From positions 1 through 61,696 of the forward strand of contig CAZKRL010000013.1 in the NCBI GenBank assembly GCA_964555295.1: a DNA stretch of 61,696 bases. Direction: 5' to 3'. Position numbers and translations under genes: made by a program. Position 1 is the stretch's first letter. Each line of letters begins with the position of its first letter. Below, piece after piece: positions 1 to 9,152 of this stretch. Origin of the DNA: CAZKRL01 sp964555295 (GTDB taxonomy: Bacteria > Bacteroidota > Bacteroidia > Flavobacteriales_D > Sanyastnellaceae). Under the pieces are notes generated by a model. It was given only the letters and a program-made list of their open reading frames with translations. It did not search any database and was not told where the DNA came from.

Positions 1-46
1 GATCAATCTACATGTATCCATAATTTACCTTAACCTCTTTGCGCCA

Positions 47-83
47 CTTTGCGTGAATGAACTGTTTAATTTTTCACGCAAAG
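47..83. repeat. 11-bp inverted repeat beside GxxExxY gene
   Basis: The arms at 47-57 (CTTTGCGTGAA) and 73-83 (TTCACGCAAAG) are perfect reverse complements around a 15-nt loop. A further CTTTGCG copy lies at 37-43, so the motif occurs twice directly and once inverted. It sits about 40 bp downstream of the stop of the leftward GxxExxY gene. No T-tract follows on either strand, so it is not a clear terminator. From memory, CTTTGCG-type repeats often accompany GxxExxY genes in Bacteroidota; that link is an inference here. Confidence 0.75.
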
Positions 84-121
84 AATCACCAGGCAAGTGA
101 AGATGTCTGCCCTGAAATTTT

Positions 122-499
122 CTATAATTGATTAACGATTCTATGAATTCCATCTCTCAATAAAATAGTATTGAAATTGATGAGTAAGGCAAGTTTTTTA
201 TCCGCCAGTTTGAGGTAGGTTAGTGTTTGTGTAAAATGAACTGGTGCCAGATTTTCAACGGACTTAATTTCAACAATTACTTTGCGGGCAACTAGCATGT
301 CAATTCTAAATCCAATTTCTTGTTGTACTCCTTTATAAACCAATGGCATTGCGACCTGAGTTTTAACTTCAATTCCCATTTCTCTTAGGTCAAACCCTAG
401 GGCAGCTACATACACTGATTCTAATAAACCTGGTCCAAGTGTTTTGTGCAATTCCATTGCTGCACCTATGATCTTATATGACAGTTCATTTTCATTCAT
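122..499 (-). CDS. GxxExxY family protein (PD-(D/E)XK-like fold)
   Basis: A 125-residue protein with the family signature at residues 22-30 (GPGLLESVY). The following segment has the spaced D (FRIDMLV) and ExK (VIVEIKSV) residues of the PD-(D/E)XK nuclease fold. It has full family length. It reads leftward and stands alone; the next gene to the right starts its own unit after a 640-bp gap. The biochemical role of the family is not established, though the fold suggests nucleic-acid cleavage or a relic of it. The start is the last ATG of a short ATG-rich run. No signal peptide or membrane segment is visible. Confidence 0.88.
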   Translation of the reverse strand: MNENELSYKIIGAAMELHKTLGPGLLESVYVAALGFDLREMGIEVKTQVAMPLVYKGVQQEIGFRIDMLVARKVIVEIKSVENLAPVHFTQTLTYLKLADKKLALLINFNTILLRDGIHRIVNQL

Positions 500-1135
500 T
501 CATGCCGCGATTTTAAATGATATTGAGAGAAGTGGTTTTCGACTGCATTGGGATTTTCCGCCTCTTTGTGTGATACTCTTGTTAGTGGGTTTCAAGATAC
601 TATTGCAAAATAGGGCCATTCATTTATGCGCCGATTCCATTTATTCTTCGATGAATGGGGTTCTGTAGTTTTTCGCTTTGACCTATCTCGCAAAGTATCC
701 GCAATCACCCAACTTGATGGCATAAGTAATGTCGTCATATTTGTTTAATGACTTATCAATTTTCACATTTGGAATTTTCCATTTTTAAAATTCTGTTGTG
801 ATTTTTATTGTAAATGGAATTTGCGTGTATCAATGGTAAAATATTGCTTAAGTCTAGCCAAAAATCATACGTGTTGAACATTTTACCTAATCGGATCCGA
901 ATCGCGATTCCTTTCACCCTATACTTCAAAGTCAGAGGTTACTTCAGATAGGAACTTTGTAATACCCATTCTGTATAGCCGTGTTCTTGCTTTCGTGCTT
1001 CCTGTGACGTAAATCCAAGGGTCTGGGTATTTGTCTGTGAATGCGCAGTTATGCGCAGAAAGGGATCAATGGAAATCTTTGGAATTTGTATTCCCACGGG
1101 GCTTTTGTTTCACCCCAACAACGAGCCAAGACCTA
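500..1135. other. Gene-poor region with no intact gene
   Basis: No reading frame here looks like a real intact protein. The only recognisable element is the 3' end of a decayed gene at 683-784 on the minus strand. Further right on that strand a roughly 55-codon open stretch (about 795-950) could belong to the same dead gene, but it is in another frame and is not recognisable. No tRNA-like or terminator-like structure was seen. Confidence 0.6.
683..784 (-). pseudogene. 3' remnant of a gene related to the one at 19166-19975
   Basis: The minus strand encodes 33 residues ending in IKLGDCGYFAR and a TAG stop at 683-685. The intact gene at 19166-19975 ends in IKLGDYGYFAR and TAG. The nucleotide match (about 54 bp, roughly 42 identical by eye) continues about 9 bp past both stop codons, which points to shared DNA ancestry and not chance. 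Upstream the frame is closed by TAA at 785-787, so only the C-terminal tip survives. The fragment therefore looks like a decayed paralogue. Confidence 0.6.
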
Positions 1136-2344
1136 CTAAGAACTATAGTGAAGTTTACGACAAATAAAAATGGATAACAGCGTCGCCATAACTGCCAGTA
1201 ATCCCACACATCCATAATTTTCGTAAGGCATGCCATGCGAAGCTTGCGAAACGATCAGGCCGGAGATCAAACCGGAAATGCCGCTGGAGAGTGACATAAA
1301 AGCTGAATTCAAACTAAGGAAACCTGCGCGCATTAGTGGTGGAGGTATTTCACTAGAAATTGTATTGGCCGGAATCATTCTTCCGGCAATCATCATGAAC
1401 ATAAATACTCCCACCATGATCACAACAAATAATGGAACCCGGGGTAATTGGGTAATCAAAAGAATCGGAATCATTGAAATAAGCGCTGAGATATAAAACA
1501 CTTTAAAGCGTCCATATTTATCCACCAATGAACCAAATATGGGTCCTGATATAATGGTTGCAACACCCCCCGCGATGTATATGAATTTAATATCCGTTTG
1601 CAATAAGCCCACGTTATTGATGAAGTAGGGCGTCATAAATGAAATCACGGTAAACTGTCCGAGTATGAGCGAGAATGTAAATAGCAGTGCCCATCGAAAT
1701 TTCACCTTACCGAAAACCTCGCGCATAATTCCCGTATTACCCGTTTTCACCTTCGGTGCCATCCGTGGTATGAAAAGGGCAGTAGGTACAAGAATCAACA
1801 ACGACAGTGCACTTACAAAAAGAAAGGGTGCCCTCCAGTTGTTATCAAAGCCATCCACCAGAGCCAATGAAAGTGGCACACCAATCACCGCCGCAAAAGA
1901 AAAAGCCATCGTAACAATAGCCATTGCTCTGCCTCTTCTTTCAATTGGAATCAAATCGCCAACGATGGAATAAACAAGTCCACCGAGGAGTCCGCCGGTT
2001 AATCCTGTAAGCACCCGAGTAAACACAAACAGCGCATAATTCAGCTCCTGATTATCGGTAGATGGCAAAACAGCACTCATGAGAGTAGCCAGAGCAAAGC
2101 CAAAGTAGGCCGACATCAGCGCAGTTTTTCGATTGAGACGATCGAGATAGAAGACACCGGCAAATGCCGTGGCAAACGCGGCGAGGCCATAGGATGAAAC
2201 CAACCATCCGTATTTTTCTGGACCAATTTCCAGTCGTCGCTGCAAGAGATCGCCCATTGGCATCATGATCATGAAATCCACGATATTGGTAAATTGAATT
2301 GCCGCGAGTGAGATGAGCATCCATCGCTCTCGGGCTGATGTCAT
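1136..2344 (-). CDS. MFS transporter
   Basis: About 402 residues with the alternating hydrophobic pattern of a 12-helix major facilitator. The loop after helix 2 carries a weak motif A (YLDRLNRKTAL), and the corresponding loop of the second half reads SLVDKYGRFKVF, the usual internal pseudo-repeat. The long LTGGLLGGLVYSIVGDLIP helix resembles drug or sugar exporters. I take the ATG at 2344. A TTG at 2359 would extend it by five residues and overlap the stop of the upstream acetyltransferase-like gene. The two genes are clearly co-transcribed, so the transporter may export or import a compound linked to that enzyme. The substrate is unknown. Confidence 0.88.
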   Translation of the reverse strand: MTSARERWMLISLAAIQFTNIVDFMIMMPMGDLLQRRLEIGPEKYGWLVSSYGLAAFATAFAGVFYLDRLNRKTALMSAYFGFALATLMSAVLPSTDNQELNYALFVFTRVLTGLTGGLLGGLVYSIVGDLIPIERRGRAMAIVTMAFSFAAVIGVPLSLALVDGFDNNWRAPFLFVSALSLLILVPTALFIPRMAPKVKTGNTGIMREVFGKVKFRWALLFTFSLILGQFTVISFMTPYFINNVGLLQTDIKFIYIAGGVATIISGPIFGSLVDKYGRFKVFYISALISMIPILLITQLPRVPLFVVIMVGVFMFMMIAGRMIPANTISSEIPPPLMRAGFLSLNSAFMSLSSGISGLISGLIVSQASHGMPYENYGCVGLLAVMATLLSIFICRKLHYSS

Positions 2345-2355
2345 TAGTTGTGAAA

Positions 2356-3618
2356 TCAAACAGTTCGGATTTTAGAATGGGAAGATTGCACCAATAGTGG
2401 AGTAAGTTTCTGAGAGGTTCGTTCGGCGTTATCTCCTTTGTAAGGAAAACGCTGTTCGAATGGGGATGGTTTAACGTAATGAAAAACCCTTGATAGCAAA
2501 GCGTTAGAGATGAATCTGCTATGACGAAATGCACAAATGAGATCTACGGGATAGGCGCCAATAGTGGATTTAATCTCTGCAGCCGTTCTGCCAAAAATCA
2601 AATACGATGCTCTTCCGGCGATGGCCCATTCGACGTATTTGTATAGCATAGCGGAATAGATAGAGTACTGACGATTCAGTTCATAGTCGAAGCCAATCAC
2701 ATGCGCTTCGAGCGAATCTCCACATGAAAATGCAGTCATAAATCCCACCATTTTATCATTCAGGAAATAACCCATAACTCTGAATGAATTGCCTAAGGAG
2801 CGTTTCATAGCCGGCATCACATGGATATCACATGTTCCTAAACGAAAGTCGGCACGATTGTGAACATTGCCATACAAAACCGCCAGATCATTGAGGTATT
2901 GGGAGATGGAATCGGCATCCAATTCGCGTGTTTCAAGTGCTGCCGATTTCGTTATTGCCGATTTTGCCTTCGTCCTGAATTTGGTATTCATGGCGTTCAG
3001 ATAATCATCGAAAGAATTCCATTCGGCAAGCAGAGGCATGACCATATTGTGATCAATCCTGAATGTTTTGAATCTGAATTTTTCGAGGTGGGATGCAAAC
3101 GAGGCCGACCGTGGATAAAAATCTTTGACCACCATTGCACAGATGCGCTTGCCACGACGCGATTCAATACCTGCAATTTCATCCATAGCAGATACCAGCG
3201 CTGATGTTGCCTCTTCATGTGAAACCGAGGGCAGAAAAAAACATCCATGTTCACCTGTTGCAAGGGCATTACCACAGATAAGTACATTATGAATATGTCG
3301 GCCCCGAATGAGGGACGTCAAACCATTCAAGATCCGTAAAAACCAATTGCTATAGGCATCTTCAGAGGTAGTGAAATGCGTGATTTGAAAAACGCCAACG
3401 CCAACGATCTTTTTGTCGCGACGAAAAATCGCTGCCCTTGCACTCATTATATTTTTGTCAGAGTCAGCCAAAGCGCGCAGATAGCCGATAGACAAAAAAG
3501 AACGATCTGCTGGCACTATCGAATTCCACAATTCTTCGGGAAAATTGCTGAACCCACCGAATATTTCACTCGTAATGATTGTATCAAGAGAATTGCTGCG
3601 GGCCGATTTGCAATTCAT
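2356..3618 (-). CDS. GNAT-fold acetyltransferase-like protein (FemAB/BioF2-type)
   Basis: About 420 residues, soluble, with the two-lobed look of FemAB/BioF2-like acyltransferases. There is a central basic segment (NTKFRTKAKSAITKSA) followed by a C-terminal GNAT-like half that includes FRVMGYFLNDKMVGFMTAF and a Y-rich helix. ATG at 3618 is chosen because the longer frame would begin with TTG at 3645. It is first in a two-gene leftward unit with the MFS transporter. A perfect TAnnTTTG box reads on the minus strand at 3650-3643, about 24 nt upstream of the ATG, so the operon probably starts in the short gap shared with the divergent gene at 3679. The substrate is not known. Confidence 0.7.
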   Translation of the reverse strand: MNCKSARSNSLDTIITSEIFGGFSNFPEELWNSIVPADRSFLSIGYLRALADSDKNIMSARAAIFRRDKKIVGVGVFQITHFTTSEDAYSNWFLRILNGLTSLIRGRHIHNVLICGNALATGEHGCFFLPSVSHEEATSALVSAMDEIAGIESRRGKRICAMVVKDFYPRSASFASHLEKFRFKTFRIDHNMVMPLLAEWNSFDDYLNAMNTKFRTKAKSAITKSAALETRELDADSISQYLNDLAVLYGNVHNRADFRLGTCDIHVMPAMKRSLGNSFRVMGYFLNDKMVGFMTAFSCGDSLEAHVIGFDYELNRQYSIYSAMLYKYVEWAIAGRASYLIFGRTAAEIKSTIGAYPVDLICAFRHSRFISNALLSRVFHYVKPSPFEQRFPYKGDNAERTSQKLTPLLVQSSHSKIRTV

Positions 3619-3642
3619 TTCACGATTGTAATAACATCTTGG

Positions 3643-3650
3643 CAAAAATA
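3643..3650 (-). promoter_or_regulatory. TAnnTTTG -7 box for the acetyltransferase/MFS unit
   Basis: The minus strand reads TATTTTTG, an exact match to the Bacteroidota -7 consensus, 24 nt upstream of the ATG at 3618. A good -33 TTG at the right distance was not found. Confidence 0.4.
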
Positions 3651-3678
3651 CCTCAATCCCTTGATGTACATTCGCGAT

Positions 3679-4368
3679 ATGTTCCCGGTATCCACTTCTA
3701 TCATGGCCATATGTATACTGTTAACATTGCTCGTGTATGGGCTTGCGGTTACGTTGCTGCACGGATATAAGAGCAGAATTAGCGTGAATATTCTTGCGAT
3801 TCTTTTAATGCTGTGGATCATCTTTCAGTCGACACTCGCGCTCAACGGATGGTACATGAACTATCACACCGCATTGCCACATTGGCTGTTTGCTTGTTTT
3901 GTGCCCTGGGCATTTGCCTTTTTGTTGTTTAGGAAAACCTATCATTTCGAACTACCCCTTCAGTCGCTGTTTCTTCATGTGCTGGTAGCCAGCAGGGCAG
4001 GTATCGCCTTAAATCTATGGCAACTTTCCAACGCGTCACAGCTCCCCAAGCAGATGGTCAGTATTGCCATCGGGATAGAGTTGATTTGGGGCATTAGTGG
4101 TATCATTCTTGCGATACCATCGATACGAAAGACGATTCCATCCAGCATTAAAAAATGGTGGCATCACACAGGTTTTGCAACCGCGCTGATTCTTTGCATT
4201 CTGTCATTGCTTGCGGCTCCTGGAAAATGGCAGTTGTGGTCATTTGACAGACCCAATTATGCCTTTATGCACTTTCCTTTTGTTTGGTTGCCTTCGGTTG
4301 TTTGGCCGTTGTGTGCATGGGCACATCAGGTATTGTCAAAGAAACCTATACCGACTTCGGTCTCCTGA
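3679..4368 (+). CDS. Polytopic membrane protein, unknown
   Basis: 229 residues that are almost wholly hydrophobic, with about seven predicted helices (first at residues 7-27, last near 200-215). There is no recognisable catalytic motif. I prefer the ATG at 3679 over that at 3664 because TACATTCG, one base from the TAnnTTTG consensus, ends 4 nt before it, a spacing seen at several other genes of this window. Its 3' end overlaps the convergent YfhO-type gene by 23 bp. It is divergent from the acetyltransferase/MFS pair and stands alone. The family is not recognised. Confidence 0.65.
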   Translation: MFPVSTSIMAICILLTLLVYGLAVTLLHGYKSRISVNILAILLMLWIIFQSTLALNGWYMNYHTALPHWLFACFVPWAFAFLLFRKTYHFELPLQSLFLHVLVASRAGIALNLWQLSNASQLPKQMVSIAIGIELIWGISGIILAIPSIRKTIPSSIKKWWHHTGFATALILCILSLLAAPGKWQLWSFDRPNYAFMHFPFVWLPSVVWPLCAWAHQVLSKKPIPTSVS

Positions 4369-7039
4369 ATGCACTAACGGCTGCGGCGATAATTACAGAC
4401 AAACTGAAACCCAGCAGAGATATCGAGCCTGCGTAATTCACAAGATTCGTCTGCTCATAGATTTCAGGTTCAAACGACCATTCAATATCATGCTCGCCTG
4501 CCGGCACATTTACCGCGCGTAAAACATAATTGGATCTGAAGCTCTCAACCTCATTGCCATCGATACGACATTTCCAGCCGGCGGGATAATATATTTCACT
4601 GAATACTACCAAGCCCTCATTTGCATTGCTGGAATGATACTGAATCTTCTTGGTAGCGTAATCGGTCATCTTCACGGAAGCAGAACTATCGCAGGGTATA
4701 GCTCCATGGCATACCGCCTTGAATTCGTCATGCACGATGGCTACGTGCTTCAAATCATATTTACCAAGACCTAGCATCTCCTCATCGGAATTTTGGGCCC
4801 AAGCTACTGAGTCAGCAAACCAGGCATTGCCAAAAGCATTTGCACTGTTATCGACGGGTGGTGAAGACGGATTGAAGATGATATACTTCGCATTTAGCAT
4901 ATTGACTACCTGAACCGATTTCAAAACAGAATCTACTTGTGAACGGCCTCCCTTAAATGAGCCCGCAACAGCTTGCAATTGATCAGACAGATAGAAATCA
5001 ACGAGCTGCTGATATCGTTTCAACTTGGCTGCGTGATAACCTCCCAATGTCTTGTGGAAATAAGCGGTACCTGCATCGGAGTCGAGTGCCTGCAAACGCA
5101 ATACACGATAGTTGCTCCCCAGCTGTAAAGCTCCGTATTTAGCGGCTGTTTCTATGCGATCCGTTTTGAGTCCACCCATATAAGGGGTCGACTTCATCGC
5201 AGCGATGAGCTTATCTCGTTGTGCATCAAAGTCCTTGACATCAACTCTTTCTTTATTGAGAATAAACTCATCAGCAACAGAAGCAGAAAAGGGAAACCAT
5301 CGATCATCATTGCGGGAGTAATAGATATAATCGAGGTTACCTTCTGCGTCTCGATTCTTCTCGTCATTCATATAGCGCCTCGAAACCGACCACATATCGG
5401 CAGCAACCACTACCATAATAACAGGAATCACCCATTGTGCATTGACCTTCTTGCTATAAATCAGCACAGCCAAACCTCCCACCAGAAACACAATCATCAG
5501 TGTTCGATTTGCGTCCTTCCGGAAAACGAACTCACGTGCTTCAACAATAGAATTTTCAACTTCAAAAATGAAATCTCGCTGCCTCGCATCCTTGTCGTTT
5601 TTGTACTGCTCCATGCTCTCAGATTCACGTTCAGTAATCATTGAGCCTAGCATTGCTGGATTGACAGACAGAGCGATTACGACCACCATAATAGCTACCA
5701 CTCCAGTTGAGAGTGCCATCAAAAAACGCTTGTGATAATTTTTATGTATCAATTCATTCAGAAACACCGCAGCCAGAGCAGGCACCATGAGCTGCACGAG
5801 AACAAGAATCATCTTGGTGTCACGAAATTTGTTGTACAGCGGGAAATTGTGAATGAAGAAACCATTGAGGCCCTCAGTGGATTTCAGAGACAATGCTGCA
5901 CAGAGGATAAACAAAACCAGGAACGGCCAGCGCAAAATGTCTTTTGACAATATTATTCCCAAGAGGAATAACAGCATCATACCTGCTCCAAAATAAAAGG
6001 CTCCTGTGGTAATAGCTTGAGTTCCCCAATATTGAGGGAAGCTTTTCATTGCCTCCCGGGTATCCTTCGGGATTTGTTGCATTGCCTCTTTGTTTTCGGC
6101 AAGGGGATACATTGCTTCACCTCGCATAGAGATACCACCTTGCGCATTGGGAATCATCATGGCCCACAAATCACCCATCCCCATGTTGTACATAACGATA
6201 TAATCGGGATCTAAACCGCTTTTGGCTTGGGTAAAGCGATCGTTTTCAGGTTGAATAGTAAGATCTGTCTCACCTCGGGTAGTATACTTACTGTATTCAT
6301 TCGTAAGCATTAGGTTGCCCGCGTTGGGTAGCACCGCCAGTATACCACCAGCCATCAATAAGCCACCACCGATAAGTACACTTTTGATTTCCTTTTTCAT
6401 CAAGGCGCGAACAACTTCAGCGACACCTACACAACCTAGTAAGAACATCAAATAATAGGTCATCTGAAAGTGATTTGATGCCAGATGCAAGGCCAGGAAA
6501 AGCGCAAAGACAGCAGACCCCAGCAAGGCCTTTCCCCTGAGTGCGAGCAACATCCCGCCCAACACAGGAGCCATGTATGAAATGGCATTGACTTTAGATG
6601 TATGACCACCGCCGAGATACATCAGATTGATGGTCGACAAACCAAAGGAGATTGAAATGGCTATTGCCAGCCAGGGATTTACGCGCAGACACATCAGTAA
6701 CACATAAAAACCCAGCATACACATATATATGGCCCCGATCGCGGGATCCATATTGAATTTGATTATCCTATCGAATCGGGATACCCAGTTAGACGCGAAG
6801 TACATATTGATCTGATAGCCGGGCATACCGCAGAACATGTTGTTGGTCCACAGCGCTTCCTGCTCATTGACAAATCGGTAGTCGCGGAGTTCCTTCGACA
6901 TTCCCATTACCTTTTCGATATCCCCTTGTTTCAGACCGTAATCCTTATTGACCATTGAAAGAAACATGTTCGACACAACGATGAATACTACTACGGCCAC
7001 GATGTGTGGAAGAAAATTTTTAGTCAGATTTTGCCACAT
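4346..7039 (-). CDS. YfhO-family membrane protein
   Basis: 897 residues, full length for the YfhO family. About a dozen N-terminal helices begin NFLPHIVAVVVFIVVSNMF and carry periplasmic loops with the family's typical GDLWAMMIPN context. A soluble C-terminal domain (roughly residues 560-860) is followed by a last helix before FRRPKSV. The family is related to GT-C-type glycosyltransferase-like proteins and is linked to glycosylation of envelope polymers in Firmicutes. The role in Bacteroidota is unproven. It ends with a genuine TAG stop. It begins 3 bp after the stop of the small membrane protein gene, so 8427-4346 (M42 peptidase, DUF4834-like, YfhO) reads as one operon. Confidence 0.9.
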   Translation of the reverse strand: MWQNLTKNFLPHIVAVVVFIVVSNMFLSMVNKDYGLKQGDIEKVMGMSKELRDYRFVNEQEALWTNNMFCGMPGYQINMYFASNWVSRFDRIIKFNMDPAIGAIYMCMLGFYVLLMCLRVNPWLAIAISISFGLSTINLMYLGGGHTSKVNAISYMAPVLGGMLLALRGKALLGSAVFALFLALHLASNHFQMTYYLMFLLGCVGVAEVVRALMKKEIKSVLIGGGLLMAGGILAVLPNAGNLMLTNEYSKYTTRGETDLTIQPENDRFTQAKSGLDPDYIVMYNMGMGDLWAMMIPNAQGGISMRGEAMYPLAENKEAMQQIPKDTREAMKSFPQYWGTQAITTGAFYFGAGMMLLFLLGIILSKDILRWPFLVLFILCAALSLKSTEGLNGFFIHNFPLYNKFRDTKMILVLVQLMVPALAAVFLNELIHKNYHKRFLMALSTGVVAIMVVVIALSVNPAMLGSMITERESESMEQYKNDKDARQRDFIFEVENSIVEAREFVFRKDANRTLMIVFLVGGLAVLIYSKKVNAQWVIPVIMVVVAADMWSVSRRYMNDEKNRDAEGNLDYIYYSRNDDRWFPFSASVADEFILNKERVDVKDFDAQRDKLIAAMKSTPYMGGLKTDRIETAAKYGALQLGSNYRVLRLQALDSDAGTAYFHKTLGGYHAAKLKRYQQLVDFYLSDQLQAVAGSFKGGRSQVDSVLKSVQVVNMLNAKYIIFNPSSPPVDNSANAFGNAWFADSVAWAQNSDEEMLGLGKYDLKHVAIVHDEFKAVCHGAIPCDSSASVKMTDYATKKIQYHSSNANEGLVVFSEIYYPAGWKCRIDGNEVESFRSNYVLRAVNVPAGEHDIEWSFEPEIYEQTNLVNYAGSISLLGFSLSVIIAAAVSAFRRPKSV

Positions 7040-7042
7040 AAA

Positions 7043-7297
7043 TTATTTCTTATCGTCTTTAATCTCAATGAAATCAACATACTCACCCTCATCAGCGAGG
7101 GAATGAGTTTTCCTTTTATGCTCTACTGTAACCTCGCCTTCCCGTCGATGATCTGCCGATGGTCGCTGATACTTAGCGGTGAAATACATGCGCATAAGCC
7201 AGCGAAATAGAAAGGACAAAACAAAGAACCAGAACAACATTCTGAGAAAACCTGAGAACGAGGCCTCCATCATCAACATTGAATCTGCCTCTTGCAT
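7043..7297 (-). CDS. DUF4834-like small membrane protein
   Basis: 84 residues with one hydrophobic segment near the N-terminus (FLRMLFWFFVLSFLFRWLMRMYF) and a charged cytoplasmic tail ending EYVDFIEIKDDKK. This is the layout of the small Bacteroidota family DUF4834. The ATG at 7297 overlaps the TAA of the upstream peptidase gene by one base (TAATG), so translational coupling is likely. A TTG 18 bp further up is possible but weaker. Function is unknown. Confidence 0.72.
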   Translation of the reverse strand: MQEADSMLMMEASFSGFLRMLFWFFVLSFLFRWLMRMYFTAKYQRPSADHRREGEVTVEHKRKTHSLADEGEYVDFIEIKDDKK

Positions 7298-8427
7298 TAG
7301 CGGATATACCTCCAATCCTGTCCGGGTTTAATCGCCTTTAGAGAATGATAGATCAGGCGAATCACATTTTCTACATCTTCCATGTGTACCATCTCTACGG
7401 TGGTGTGCATATATCTCAAAGGCAATGAAATCAACGCGCTTGCAACACCTGCGTTGCTGTATGCAAACGCATCCGTGTCGGTGCCGGTGCTTCGTGAAAC
7501 CGCCGCGCGTTGAAACTGAATTTTATTCTTTTCCGCAGCATCGATGATATGTTTTAGCAGATTGTTCTGAACAGCGGGTCCGTATGAAAGCACAGGACCT
7601 TTACCGCAAGCCAAATCGCCATTCACCACCTTGTTCATCATCGGCGTTTGCGTATCGTGACAAACATCAGTAACGATTGCAACATCCGGCTTGATGCGAT
7701 GGGCAATCATTTCTGCGCCGCGCAAACCGATTTCTTCCTGCACCGAATTAGTGAAGTACACCCCAAATCCAAGTTTGTCTTTATTCTCCTTGAGCATCCT
7801 GGCAACCTCTGCAATCATGAAACCGCCGATGCGATTATCGAGTGCACGACCTACATAATAGCGATTGTTCATCGTGATGAACTCGTCTTCAAACGTGCAT
7901 ACACAACCCACGTGAATACCCATCTTTTCAACTTCCTCTCTATTTTTTGCTCCAACTTCAAGAAAGAGATTCTTCATGCTTGGGGCTTCCTCCTTGCCTG
8001 GTTCACGCACATGAATTGCAGGCCAGCCAAAGACGCCTTTAACAACCCCCTTCTCTGTATGAATGTTCACACGCATGCTCGGTGCAATCATGTGATCACT
8101 ACCGCCATTTCTGCGCAAATAAATAAATCCATCACTTGTTATATAGTGAACAAACCAGCTGATTTCATCAGCATGGGCTTCTACAACCACCTTGTAAGGA
8201 GCATCGGGGTTGATGATACCTACCACTGAACCATAGGTATCCACTTCGTAGGTGTCTACATATGGACGGATATAATCCAACCATAACTGCTGACCTTCCT
8301 TTTCAAATCCCGTGGGCGATGCGTTGTTGATGTAACGCTCCAGAAAAGCAACCGATTGAAGTGTGGTAATCTTCTTCAACGGCTTCTCCTTAGCAGGTTT
8401 TTCTTTGGTTTTGACTTTCTTTGCCAT
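7297..8427 (-). CDS. M42-family metallo-aminopeptidase
   Basis: About 376 residues, usual size for tetrahedral (TET) M42 glutamyl aminopeptidases. Visible metal and catalytic signatures are VVEAHADEISW (first metal His/Asp), a DNRIGG segment, VQEEIGLRGAE (catalytic EE), VTDVCHDT and the C-terminal TDAFAYSNAGVAS with MHTTVEMVH. These match the co-catalytic dinuclear site. The enzyme trims peptides in the cytoplasm. I choose the ATG at 8427, which opens with a Lys-rich tail (MAKKVKTKEKPAKEK). A longer frame to 8475 would run into the divergent mnmD gene. First gene of the operon with DUF4834-like and YfhO. Confidence 0.93.
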   Translation of the reverse strand: MAKKVKTKEKPAKEKPLKKITTLQSVAFLERYINNASPTGFEKEGQQLWLDYIRPYVDTYEVDTYGSVVGIINPDAPYKVVVEAHADEISWFVHYITSDGFIYLRRNGGSDHMIAPSMRVNIHTEKGVVKGVFGWPAIHVREPGKEEAPSMKNLFLEVGAKNREEVEKMGIHVGCVCTFEDEFITMNNRYYVGRALDNRIGGFMIAEVARMLKENKDKLGFGVYFTNSVQEEIGLRGAEMIAHRIKPDVAIVTDVCHDTQTPMMNKVVNGDLACGKGPVLSYGPAVQNNLLKHIIDAAEKNKIQFQRAAVSRSTGTDTDAFAYSNAGVASALISLPLRYMHTTVEMVHMEDVENVIRLIYHSLKAIKPGQDWRYIR

Positions 8428-8456
8428 TACAAAATTTTCGGGTAAAAGTAATTCAC

Positions 8457-9152
8457 GTGCAGCCAGAAATTTCATCGAAAAAAGAATCTTCAGAAGCGGA
8501 TGAATTAAAAATTCTCATCACCGCTGATGGCACTCCAACACTACTGAACAGCAATATAAGCGAGACTTATCATTCACGTCATGGCGCCCTGCAGGAATCC
8601 ATGCATGTGTTTATTCAATCGGGATTAAAGCAAATGCGCGCAAACCCAATTCATATTTTGGAAATTGGTTTCGGTACAGGGCTTAATGCGGCACTCACAG
8701 CCATTCATGGCGCTAAGCAACATATACACTACACGGCATTGGAGCCTTTACCCGTTGATATTGCGCTGCTCGATCAATTGCGATACTTCACTGACGACAG
8801 CGAAATTGCAGTTTATCATGATGTCATCCACGCGGATTTTGACAAAATCACAAATCCTACCGCTCACTTCCTTCTGAAAAAAAACAAAATCAAGATTCAG
8901 AATTTCGCCACCGAAGAAAAATTTGATCTGGTCTATTTCGATGCATTCGCGCCAATGGTTCAGCCAGAGATGTGGACACAAGAGATCTTTTCTAAATTGT
9001 TTGAATGGATGAACAACAATGGCATCATTGTGACCTATTGTGCCAAAGGACAAGTGCGCCGCAACATGATGGCCGCGGGTTTTTCAGTTGAAAGAATCGC
9101 AGGACCCCCCGGCAAAAGAGAGATGCTCAGGGCGATTAAACGAACTATATGA
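8457..9152 (+). CDS. mnmD: tRNA mnm5s2U34 methyltransferase MnmD
   Basis: 231 residues when started at GTG 8457. The frame is open further to a TTG at 8421, but that would overlap the divergent peptidase start. Motifs are an early YHSRHGALQES, the SAM-binding loop LEIGFGTGLNAALTA, the acidic YFDAFAPMVQPEMW and a terminal AGPPGKREMLRA, all typical of MnmD (the MnmC N-terminal domain as a stand-alone enzyme). It methylates nm5s2U34 at the wobble position of certain tRNAs using S-adenosylmethionine. The FAD-dependent oxidase half of the fused MnmC is absent, as in many bacteria. The stop overlaps the next start (ATGA). Confidence 0.9.
   Translation: MQPEISSKKESSEADELKILITADGTPTLLNSNISETYHSRHGALQESMHVFIQSGLKQMRANPIHILEIGFGTGLNAALTAIHGAKQHIHYTALEPLPVDIALLDQLRYFTDDSEIAVYHDVIHADFDKITNPTAHFLLKKNKIKIQNFATEEKFDLVYFDAFAPMVQPEMWTQEIFSKLFEWMNNNGIIVTYCAKGQVRRNMMAAGFSVERIAGPPGKREMLRAIKRTI

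Noticed and set aside
7648..8229. 193-codon plus-strand frame inside the M42 peptidase gene
   Set aside because: Antisense to catalytic motifs of a clear peptidase; no independent support.
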